64,000 nucleotides of DNA from Echinarachnius parma. Lineage: Eukaryota > Echinodermata > Echinoidea > Clypeasteroida > Echinarachniidae. A program made the translations under genes and the position numbers. Positions 50,221-61,700 of the stretch are shown one piece after another (within the stretch, counting starts at the first letter, position 1; each line of letters starts with the position of its first letter). Location of the stretch: assembly GCA_037951105.1 (NCBI GenBank), contig JBAMJV010003063.1:1-64000 (forward strand). The letters are read 5' to 3'. The notes beneath the pieces were generated by a model. That model saw only the letters and a list, made by a program, of their open reading frames with translations. It ran no database searches and was not told the origin of the DNA.

Positions 50221-52156
50221 ATAGAATACTATACTGCTTCTGACAGCGTATTACTCTTGGTCTGGGTATGGGGTGGGGGGGGGGGGGGGGGGGCGCACGC
50301 TCATTATTCAATGGGGACACGTAATTATTTTCTTTTCAAATTCACCATTCCTTTTTTTTAATAAATATAAATTGGGGGTCAAACTCGAATTGTATCGAGG
50401 ACCAACCCGTAACACCCATAAAGTAACAATTCAAGCTAATTTCACTACTTACATTTTGTACTGTAATCGCGGTATTGCCTCTGCCTCAGTTCGACATTAT
50501 TTCCTTGGCTTCGCCTCTCTCCATCTTATTGTCCCATGTCGGTCCGTCTGACGACCATCAATCGGGTTTATATTTTCATAATTCGCCAAGGAGAAACACC
50601 GGGCCTCGTATACCGTCACTGATAATTTTCTTCAGTAGGAATTTATAATAATATTCGACTTATATAGCCCCTAATATGCCCTAATATGATTGATAATCTT
50701 CTCATTAAGCGCTTTACAATAATATAGTGATCACCGATCATGCACCATCATCCTTTATGTCATAATCACAGTCATCCTCATCTTGATCATCACATTTCAT
50801 AATTACCATCACACTCATCAGTTCATCATTTCCGATATACGCGCATGCATCCCCACTGTCATGCTTCATTCTTCATTATCATTTTATCATCCTCCGTTCA
50901 TCATTTATGTAATAATTATCACCGTCATCCTCATCAGTTCATCATTTCCGATATCATAATCATGCATGCCCGACATCGTCATGCCCATCATCATCTTCAT
51001 TATTTCATCATCCTCATCTTTATCGCATCATGGCATGATTGTCCTCAGTCAAATGATTAATCTTTGTGCAAACAAATTATCAGCTATCCTAACTTACACC
51101 TTTGTTTCTGCATGTTTTGTTTTTCCCCGGGCCGTTATCTGATGCCGTTTGTCCCTTTATTCTCTATAAATTTATTTTCCATTTATATCCGAATCTAAGT
51201 TCTAACTGTTGATCATGTCTAGGTATTATTTTACAGCTTATACAGCCAATTAACGTTTCCTTATAATCGCTCAAGTGGATCAAAATGCCCTCATTTTGTA
51301 TTCCCCTTAATTGGTTATGACTTGATCTATCTATAATCCCTTTGTCTTATAATTATCTCATGCCCATGATCCGTCTCATGTTGTGCGCCCGTCTTCAGCT
51401 CTGTTTGGACGATCCCTTTCTTTGTGTGTAAATGGAAACAAATATGAAATCAAACATGTTAGATTATTATAAAACAGGTAGTAGCGTGTTATGATCGCGG
51501 GAAAATCATATATATGATTTTCTTTGATCATTAATACGCGAAAACAAAATGCTATTGTCGATCGTACAATAATAACAAACCGGCCACGTGCGTGCACGGT
51601 GCTCCGCGATCAGAGCTAGAGCACCTCTTCGCACGGCACGGCCTGGCGCGGGGCGGCCCGCCGCGCCGCCTGGCCCGCTTCCGAACGCTTTCCGACGCGT
51701 GACTGGAGTCTTGAGGTTCGTTTCTGAGATACTCGCGACGACCGCGCGCGCAGGGAAATCGCATAGGGATCGCATATCAATGGGAAATCGCCGCAGAAAA
51801 TATGATGAGAAAGTCTTTCATGCGGTGAAAACATTTCCGTAACATTTAGCATGAGAAAATGTTTGTATAAACATGATTTATTTGCAATTTACTTCAGGCG
51901 CTTGGCGTTGAATATTGCGCTTGGCGGCACACTTGGCGGGGGAAGTTTGCGCTTGGCGCGGGAAACTCTACCAACTCATACACTTGGCGGCGCCGCCAAG
52001 TGTTTTATACACTGGCGAGAACGTTGGCGTGCGCGTGCACGATTGCGTGATTTTACCGGTCCGAGTTTCGACGGTAAAAATTTATCGGGATACCGGTTCC
52101 CGACCGGTAAAAGTTTATCGGGACCCGGTTCCGACAATTACCGACATGACTCAGCC
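50221..52156. repeat. 1,936-bp tandem duplication, unit 2
   Basis: Second unit; its end is the true right end of the element, followed by the TTAA target copy. The near identity implies a recent event or an assembly artefact. Confidence 0.95.
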
Positions 52157-52576
52157 TTAATTTGTTGTGTTGTTACTAGTTCAACATGATAAAGCTGAAT
52201 ATAAATGCAACATAATATTTTGCATTAAATAATACTAGTTACATTTTCAAGCCATTTATCATCCGAATGCAGCATTAATTTGGCATGATTATGCTGATTT
52301 AATTACCTGTAAACACTGTTCATGACTTCATGTCACTATACTTAGTCTCTTTGCAAACACAAGACGTTTTGGATGGAATACTGGCTCAAATATTAAGCCA
52401 TTCACACCGATTTTGTCAAGAAAGAACCAGCTTGACTACAATTTTACAATGTTTTTTTTTTGTATAAAATGATTTAATGGTTTCATAAATGCTCAACATT
52501 TTTAATGTACTTTTAAACATCGTTTAAATGGATTTATTTTACTCAGCCCTAATTTCAAACTGTTCTTTTATTCCAG

Positions 52577-52649
52577 AAGGATAAAGGGCTAGGGGAGCAG
52601 TTTTTTGTAGACAGTGGAGTAGTGGACACTGCATGAAAACGCAGACATC
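52577..52649 (+). other. MAN1B1 5' UTR part of exon
   Basis: TTCTTTTATTCCAG before 52577 looks like a splice acceptor, so a non-coding first exon probably lies upstream, possibly before or within the 5.7-kb element. An ATG at 52633 opens an overlapping frame out of phase with the main start. Confidence 0.55.
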
Positions 52650-52733
52650 ATGTTACCCCTCACCAACAAGTCATCGGTCAGCGCAGGAGATTACGACAAC
52701 AGTAAAGCTCGTCGGCCGCAGTCAATTTGGAGG
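52650..52733 (+). CDS. MAN1B1: MAN1B1 coding exon 1
   Basis: 28 codons from [23 protein letters not shown] to SIWR, donor GTAAAT. The DYDNSK motif matches the human N-terminus. Confidence 0.88.
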
Positions 52734-55700
52734 GTAAATGAAAGTCTATTTCTTTATCAGCACTTACACGTGTCCACCACCGCTGCAAGTCAAGGGGTTA
52801 ACTGCATGCTGCATGTCTGCTCCATGGGCATGCATGACCAAAAAAAATGGATGCTCTATGCAATTGCATGGAGCATCCATTCATTTGTCATGCAGTGGGC
52901 ATCTCTCAGGAGAGAATGTCAACTGTGAGCCACTGAAGTTATCTAGAAAGGTCAAATTTGACCTTCCCGATTGGGCAATCAAAATAAACGGACTAGCTTT
53001 TGTTTTTGTTTGTTTGCTGCCACTTATTTGGTTTTCCGGTCTCTATTTCACTTGCCTGACTGGGCCACTATAATAAATAAATAATTAAATCGTCGGTCGA
53101 GAAAGAGAAGGGTGCTTATAGTCACTTTTTGTACAGATAATCATGTTTAAAATTTGAAAGCCGTACACAAACAATAGCTCTCCTTTATATTTGATAGATA
53201 TCCCCCAAATCAGACATACCTTAGCATTATTATCAGAAAATGTTTGCATCACATACAGGATGTCCTGCGCCTGCGGCCTGCCCTACTAGATGATATGCGT
53301 AAAGTCTCAATTTAGCAAAAAATTGGTTTAACACCCTTCTCACGCTCACCCAAGAAAATCATAGTTTTATGATTATAGCAAAATGTATTGAAAAGTCTAA
53401 TTATTGGAATAGCCTGTTAATTAATACCTCTCATCATAACCATTTATTTTAGATAAAACAATTGTTTATACTTTATGTTTGTAAATCATATGATCAAAAC
53501 ACAATGTATAGGGAAGTATTGTATTATTGAATAACTTGTATTACTGAACATATGAAATAACAAGTTTGCATTTTTGATGGATAATGAAGGGCTTTTGAGC
53601 AAATATTTAACATTTCCACATAATTTCCATTTGAGCATCTATTCAATGGGACAATTATCACTAAAAATTGATGCTAACATCAATATTAGTGTTGGTGAAG
53701 CACCCTACTTCAGACCATTGGAGGTCATGATATAAACTATTGAAAGTTAGCCCATTACCTACAACGACTCTACCGTAGGCAATGGGTTAACTTTCAAGTG
53801 TGGATCATGACTTTCAATGGTATTCTGAAGTGACAAGGAACATCTTCTATCTAGAGAAAGAGCAAGACATTTGTTTTTGAAATAATTATAATCAATCAAA
53901 TCATTCTTGAAACTTCTATTATGAAGGTGTGGAGAAGGTTATCCAGACTTCAGCGGCGGGTCGTGGTCCTCTTCCTCCTCGTCAGCGCCGTAGGAAGCTT
54001 CTTTGTGTTCCGTCACTTTGTGCCCCATGGATTCAGCCAGGACGGGATCGGCCCGGAGGTTGTTCCACTCGCAAGGAGCAATAGAATAGGCGGTGATGAT
54101 GACCACGACTTTCAGATGAATCACGGGCAGGAAGATGGGAAGGATACGGGAGATGAAGACTTTATGTACAGGGGGGATGAAGGGAAAGGAGAAGAAGTTA
54201 AAAAGGTAAGCTATACAGTTCTTAGATGTTGTATTTATTGGGTATATTTTGTTATTGTGCAATGTTAATGAGGAGGGAAGCTCATGTATACAGTCAACAA
54301 GAAATATGGTGATATTAAATGTGTCTTTCATATATGAGGCAGGGACAAGAAGGTGGGAAGGATATGGGAGATGAAGACTTTATGTACAGGGGGGATGAAG
54401 TTAAAAGGTAAGCTATACAGTCTTCTATGTTGTATTTATTGGGTATATGGCCATGTTAATCAGGAGGAAAATACATGTATAGAGTAAACAGGAAATATGG
54501 TGATATTAAGTACGTCGTTCGTATGAGGCATGTACTAGAAGTTGGATGGGATACAGGAGATGAAGACTTTATGTACAGGGGGGGATGAAGGGAAAGGAGA
54601 GGAAGTTAAAAAGGTAAGTGATATACGTACAGCAAGCCTCCACACTAACTTTTTTCTTTACTGGCTCGTTCAGGCAAGTAAAATCATAACTTTTCAAATT
54701 TTACTTGCCCAACAGAAAATGAACTTGCCTGCTTACTTCTATATGAGTTTTACACACAAGGAATTACATTGTTCTCTCTTAGTTGACCAAAAAGTAAGTC
54801 ACCTGATCGGGCAACCAAACTAGGCCTTTTATGAAATTTGACTCGCCCGGGGCAGTGCTAGTGTCAAAACCTGGATACAGCCAACGATTTTTCAATGTTT
54901 GATGTATTTTTTATTGCAACTTGAAGAAGAATTGCTTTATTATTTTATTTATCCTGCTTCTCAAGGTTTATGTGTGACTGTTAGTCTTAAAACTTCTACA
55001 AAACATCAATCATTGAAACAACAAATTTGTTTACAGAGCATGCATAGACTTTTCAACATTAAAATTGACATGTTTTTATGAAGGCTTCATGAGGAATCAA
55101 AGGCCATTTCTATAAATTTACTCTTATGTTTCATTTTTTTTCTTCATCAAATTGTATTTAATAAATATTTTCCAATTTTTTTTTATTCACTCTCTCTTTT
55201 TTTGCTTTCAACAACAGCAAGGAAAAAAGCCGGGGAAAAAAAGAGGACCACCTAAGCGGAGAGGCGAAGGCATCAATAAACCGGATGATGGAGGAGGAGG
55301 AGGAGGAGGAGGAGAAGGAGGAGGAGGAGGAAGAAGAGGAGATGTAGGTGGTGAAGGGCAAGATGAAATGCCCCACCTGGGTATCCAGGTGCCCCCGGAT
55401 GTTGTGAAGGAAGGGGTGAGGAATGAGGAGGATAAGGAGGAGGAGGAGGAGCACGATTATGATGATACTGGGGATATCGGAGAGGACGGAGCGATCGGGA
55501 GTGATTCCGATGTGGGTGCAGCCGCTGGCGCACCGGGGGTAAACCAAAAACCCAAATTGAGAACACCCGTTCCTTGTTTTGCCGTGCCCTACTTGCAGTC
55601 TTTGGTTCCTTTCTATATATCTCGCGGTGGTTGGCTTCCTGTATTTCTTATTAGAACTCGCTTCCCTGGAAGAGGGTTTGTTTTTATATCTCAAATGACA

Positions 55701-58700
55701 GCATGTTTGGCTGGATGTTCACCAGAGCTTTCACTTAATACAGATATATGAACAATCTAGTTGTAAATACTCCCTTCCTCCTCACAGCCTATCCCTTCCT
55801 TTGCCGCAGCTGTCTATTTTTTTAACTTTAAATATTGTCTGTATTTTACTTTAGATAATGTCTACTTTGCAATACTTTGTAACATGTCTATCCCTGCTTT
55901 GTCTTTAACTCTTTACTTACACAATAATCCTAATATTGCCCATAATTATGTCTATCTATCTTTAAATTAACCCATTCAGGACTGATTGATTTTGGTATAA
56001 CATGCATTTTCCATAGACCCATGCCTGGGTATTTTCGGAAACCAGTCCTGAACGGGTTAACAGTTGCAATATTTTGTATTACATGTCTATCCCTGCTTTG
56101 TCTTTACGTCTTTACTTGTACAACAATCCTAATTATTATTGTCTTTTATGTCCGTCTATCTTTAACTCTTAACGTGCCAGGGATTTTAATGCTCTATGGC
56201 ATTTGTGTGTATTGTAACTCGCAAAAATGCGAGCTTGGCACTCGAGGAGATAAAGGCCTGGGGGGTGTTTCGCAAAGATCCTAAGTTGAACTTAACTCTA
56301 AGTTGGACTTACAAACTATGGAAAGCCATTAGTTTATTTAAAAATACATTTTTAAAAGTTCTTTTAAAAGGCATAATATGTTGATTCAAATCATTAATAT
56401 TATTTTTCTATTAAGGAGATTGTATGTTATTTACGTAAAATTTATAAATACTTGCATTTTTGCTTTTGAAAATATTTTATTCCAAGGCTACAAATGGCTT
56501 TCCATAATTTTTAAGTCCATCTTAGTGCTAAGATCAACTTAGGACCTTTGTGAAACATCCCCCTGTTAACTTAGAGCTATCCCCCTCTCTTTCCATCTCT
56601 GCCTCTGCCTCTTTATTACCCTCTCCTTCCCTTTCTCACTCTGTCTTTCTCTCATTGTTTCCGCTAGTAATCACTCGAGGAGATAAAGGCCTGTTAACTT
56701 AGAGCTATCCCCCTCTCTTTCCATCTCTGCCTCTGCCTCTTTATTACCCTCTCCTTCCTTTTCTCACTCAGTCTTTCTCTCATTGTTTCCGCTACCTTGT
56801 ATTCGCTTTCTTTATTATCTCTATTTTATTTTACTGGCGCAGATTGTTACATAATAGTATACCTATTGTTTCCATACCAGCAATGCTTCTTCTAATTTTT
56901 TCTCAATTCTTGCTTGTCAATTAATATCTAATTTCCTTGGCCAGAAAGGAGATCATTTAAAGATAGAACGGGTTCTTTCATGTGGCATTTTGGGCAAATT
57001 ATAATTTGGCTTCCACATGGTTTCACATTAATTCGCAGATTCAATGCCTAAGCCCTAAGGCTAAGGATGCATCAAGCACAGACCACTTATGAACTAATTA
57101 CAACTGAATTAGTATTCGTAATGAATAGTAACTAGGTGATAATTGATAGATGTTTTTGATGCACTCTTAGGCAAGAGCGAAATTTGGAAAGTTAGGTTTT
57201 AATTTGGAGCATTTAAAGGGATATTCTTTTTTTTTAACTATTGTTATATTCTATTAAGAATATATGTTTTCTCCTAACTCGGTATTAAAGCTACTTCATT
57301 GATTTTGATTATTTCTCAACTACTTTGTAGAGAATTAATATTCCTAAGTTTGTTTGTATGTGTAAATGTACCAGTGGGTACATGGTTATGTGGCTATTAT
57401 TATACTTTTTGAGTGTTCAGGACTAGTTCTCTACAATTTACTGATCAAAGCTGCAATTATGGATAAAACTTGACATGGAATAATAACAGATGTTCCCATT
57501 CTATTATTGTCTGTTTGAAAATCTGGGGCCATTTACTTAAAATGATTTCAAGCTAAAATTTATTGTATCTATGTCACTAAAATATATTTAACCAAATCTG
57601 TATTCTAAACTGTGCCAAATGCCAAATACTGATTTGCTAACAAATATAGTAGCGACGTAGATTTTATTATTAATTTTTTTTCTTCATAATATTGCCCCTG
57701 GTTTTCTAATGGAGCTATCGAAATATGACTTTCAAGATTTGTTACTGGCCAGAAGCAAACATTTAATTGCCCGAGACCGGGGGGGGGGATGTGTACATAT
57801 TGAGTCCTGTCTACCATTTTGGGTCTGTAAATGTTGCCTCTAAAATGAACAAAATATAATTACGTTTCAGAATTAGGACCATACATTTTAAAATGTTATA
57901 TTACGTTTCTCTGAGTTTTATGCATGGTTCTTACCCACTTTCTATCCCAGGTTTTCCTAATAACCAACACGTGTACAATTATTTATCGATAACATGAATT
58001 GCATGAAATTATTCTTACCCAGTCGGCTTATTGTTACACCAACGTATTGTATTAATTAAATCAATTTGTTCATCTCGTTATCCCATTTCAATATTTAATA
58101 TGAAGTAAATCAGACTTATATGTATGTGACCTTGATTTGTATTATAGATTAATGTACATAATCAATACCTTTGGTGTGCATGTCGTATATTTGGCAGGAA
58201 TCGATTTATTCATTTACATGCCTAGACATGATTTGAATCAAATTCCCAGTGTAATAATGTTTTTTTATTCATGTGCATGTAGACGTCCTTCAAAATTTAT
58301 AAAGGTACATTGTACAGTTTTTTTTTAATGTAAATTTGGGGGGGGTTTGCTTCAGGAAATAAAAAGGACCAATACACTGAAATTCCTTGATGTATGGAAG
58401 TGGATAGCTTTATTTGTCCCTTCTACTAGTAGAAATAAAACAAAATTACATGTATCTTCAAATCAAGAACTATTTCATCACGGTGTGAAAACTTATAATT
58501 ATGATTACATCGTACTGCATTGTTGTAACAATTGGTTAATGATCAGCTCAAAATAATGCTATCAGAACTTCGACCCTGTTTTAGTTTCTAGGGCAATCTA
58601 GTCTGCAATTGCAGACCCAATATTAATAATAATAATAATGAAACACTTTTATATAGTGCATAACACATAAGCACAATTGCATGTCCCTATGCGCTTTATT

Positions 58701-61700
58701 ATTACCCTTGGTCATCAGCTACAGGTCAAACCCGCACAATTATCTTGCGCACCATCTCAACTCCCCGGGGAGCATACTAGCCAATGGCAATATTAATGTT
58801 CATTGTAGCTATCAATTTTTTAGATACGTAACATTGGGAAAACAATTTCCCCAAATTTGTTTAATGGATAGGCCTACCTTAATCTAGGGCAATCTAGTCT
58901 TTAATTGCAGACCCATTATTAATCAGTTTTCAGATAAGTAGCACTGGAAATTAAATTTTCCCAATTTTGGTTTACTTGATAACTAAATCAAATTACTTTG
59001 GGGTATTGGTCCCTTCCAAAGGTAACATTTTTCCAGAGAGAACTCATCAACATGTAAGGCTAAAGTAAGTGACTACTTTATTTCAGATAAAATACAGTTT
59101 AAACATTTACGGGGAAAACATTGACAGGTTTTTGCTGTTGAATGGGTCATGAACTTTTGTTTCCATTCCTATGATGGTGCATTTTGTTGTTGTCTTTCAA
59201 AGATTAGAACTTTGGATCTTAATTGTACAATTAACCCCTTGACTACGGGAACTGGGTGGCCTGTGTACAAAGTCTATGGGGATTTCAGAATCTCGAAGGG
59301 AACAGGTTAAGTTTCATTTGTGTTTTTATTTGTGTTTCCCTATTTTCTTTCCGTGCATGATAGGAGAATGATGACAAAGAAGTCGTCCTACCTCTACCAA
59401 ATGGCAATGAAAAAGGCAACAATAATGATTTGTACGGTAAGTGGATATGGAATTTAATTGATTTTTTCCCCGTGGAGAATGTAATTAGTGCAATAACCCA
59501 AGGTTTGTGTTAGGTCCCTACTATGAATCCATATTCATATCTGATAAAAACTATATGCACATAATTTTTTCAGACATATCTGTATTTGCTTCTTTACTGT
59601 TAATTAATTATGCTCTTATCTAATTCACACCGTCATCCATTTATACCAATTATTAACACTTCATATACAACGTGTTGCTGCTTTAAAGAGATGACTAGTA
59701 GTAATGTAATAGTAATGTGGATATGAATGAATAAATATCCCTTGCAAATAAATGCCAGTGCTCGTAAGCCTACAAGAACTCTGCATTGAGCCTCAATGAT
59801 GTAACAAGCTTGTCAAACCGCATTATTCTTGAGGTTATGGGTAAATGGGTTGCACAGAGCTGAAGACATTAAATTCATTATATTAAAACAATTTTTATAT
59901 ATTATTATTTTGTGTTCATCCATTAGGTCCCAAGAATGAGAGGCAGTGAGCAGTGTTGAGCCCATTCAAACAAGCAACATTTTTGTGTCAAATTTACAAT
60001 ATTATTGTTCTCCGTGAGACCAATTTCTTTTCGCTATATTTTGGTCATAGGCCTTTGTCAAACTGGTTGCCTATTTAATAACAATATGTGTTTTTAAATG
60101 TTTATCTTTAGGTCCCCAGAATGAAAGGCAGCGAGCGGTGGTGGATGCGTTCAAACATGCCTGGAAGGCCTACAAGAAGCATGCATGGGGTCACGATGAG
60201 CTCAAACCAATCAGCAGGAAATGGAGCGAGTGGTTCCAACTCAGTCTGACCATGGTGGACAGCCTGGATACCATGATCATCATGGGGTTGAAAGAAGGTA
60301 GGGAAGATATCATGGTCATTATTTGGAAAAGGGGGTTTTGAGGTTCTTAATGGGAGGAAAGGTATGGTCGTTATTTTACCGAAGATTGAAAAATGATGAT
60401 TACTGAATAGAATGAATATTTAGATTTGAAAGTTCCTTTTAGTCCTGCAATAAGATGATCAGCAGGTACATGTAATTAAACAAATAGTTTCAACTCAGCT
60501 GGACAATGGTGGTCAGCCTGGATACCATGATCATAGAATTGACAAAAGGTAGGAAAGATATCATGCTTATTATTTGATAGAAGGTGTGAAATTGAGTATG
60601 ACTGGATAGGATAAGTGTTCATAAATGACATTTTCTTTTTAGTCCTGTAGCTAAATTATGACAAGCATGAAATGGAAAGAATGGTTCCAACTTAGCTTGA
60701 TCATGGTGGACCGCCTGGATACCATGATCATCATGGGATTCAGAGAAGGTAGGGAAAAAACACAAGCATTCTTTACTTGAATCTATATTACAACTTGATG
60801 CTGCTTTGTATGAAGAAATCCTTCTTCCCAAGTGTCAAAGTAATATTCTCCTCAATGTTTCTTCAATAATATTATTATTTTCCTTCTTTCTTTCAGAGTT
60901 TCAGGAAGCTCGCGACTTCATCGCCACGATGAGCGTGACTCCAAACAAAGATGTCAACCTCTTTGAGACAACCATACGAGTACTGGGCAGTTTCCTCAGC
61001 ACATATCACCTCACGGGTGATAACATGTTCCTCGAAAAGGCTGTAAGTTCCTATCATTTCTATTCTTTTCAGTTATATGATATTTATTTGATACAGATTT
61101 ACAATTTTAAATCAATCTGGAGACTGTTGTTATATAGCCACTACAAAGATTGGCAGATTGGCTGCACCAATGCTTGTTGTAGCCCCAATTTATTTTCTGA
61201 ATGATGCTGGTTGATTTTCTTGTGTTCCCTTGTGCATCCCAAACTATCACCAATCCCATAATCTTACATGTTGAGCAGTAATACTTTTACACAGCAAATT
61301 ATTATTTCAAAAATAGGGAAACATAGAAATAGATCAGAAATATAGAATATAAAATAGGGCATCCCCGGAATTCGAGCCCAAGACCTCTGGATTGCAAGAC
61401 CGATGCTCTCAACTGAGCTAGGAAGTTCCTGTGATGGTCTGTTCATCCCCGAAACCCTTTCCAATGCCCGTGATGGTCAGAAGCTATCATAAACCTGACA
61501 CGGGCATTGAGAAGGGTTTCAGGGACGAACACCGTCACAGGAGCTTTCTGGCTCCGTCAGTAAGAGTACCTCTTTAGCGTTTGAATCCCGGGAAAGCCCA
61601 ATTTTCTTTGCTCATTTTCATTTACAGCAAATTTTTGTCAGAAGCTGTTCTATATCATATTCATAGTGTCACATGATATTTGAACAAACACAGCTTATCT

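Larger units (their letters stand above)
46464..52156. mobile_element. 5.7-kb TTAA-flanked non-autonomous element between EIF4G2 and MAN1B1
   Basis: Terminal inverted GGCTGAGTC, flanked by TTAA on both sides (46460-46463, 52157-52160). The subterminal regions are rich in CCGGT, GGGACCCGG and TATCGGGA words. No transposase is visible. The right half is present twice in tandem (next two entries), so the original insertion was about 3.75 kb. TTAA targets suggest mobilisation by a piggyBac or Kolobok-type enzyme. CAT-rich stretches (48800-49100) and a GC-rich CTTGGCG cluster (49965-50095) lie inside. Confidence 0.8.
55539..59363 (+). other. MAN1B1 intron 3
   Basis: Holds a TTAA micro-element (55971), a tandem duplication with a MITE (56239-56795), partial MITEs near 57530-57660 and 57725-57815, a G tract near 57780, a second tandem duplication (58593-58925) and a TTAA micro-element (59235). 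The rest is AT-rich and shows no gene. Confidence 0.6.

Noticed and set aside
49568-52189. Paired frames of 70-112 residues in both duplicated units
   Set aside because: They owe their apparent conservation to the recent DNA duplication, overlap on both strands and resemble no protein family.
53921-54268. MAN1B1 starting at the ATG at 53921
   Set aside because: VWRRLSRLQ joins in phase with the exon ending SIWR at 52733, matching the human N-terminus, and the bases ATGAAG then form the splice acceptor.
58347-58556. 69-residue frame in MAN1B1 intron 3
   Set aside because: No recognisable domain, conserved motif or splice support.
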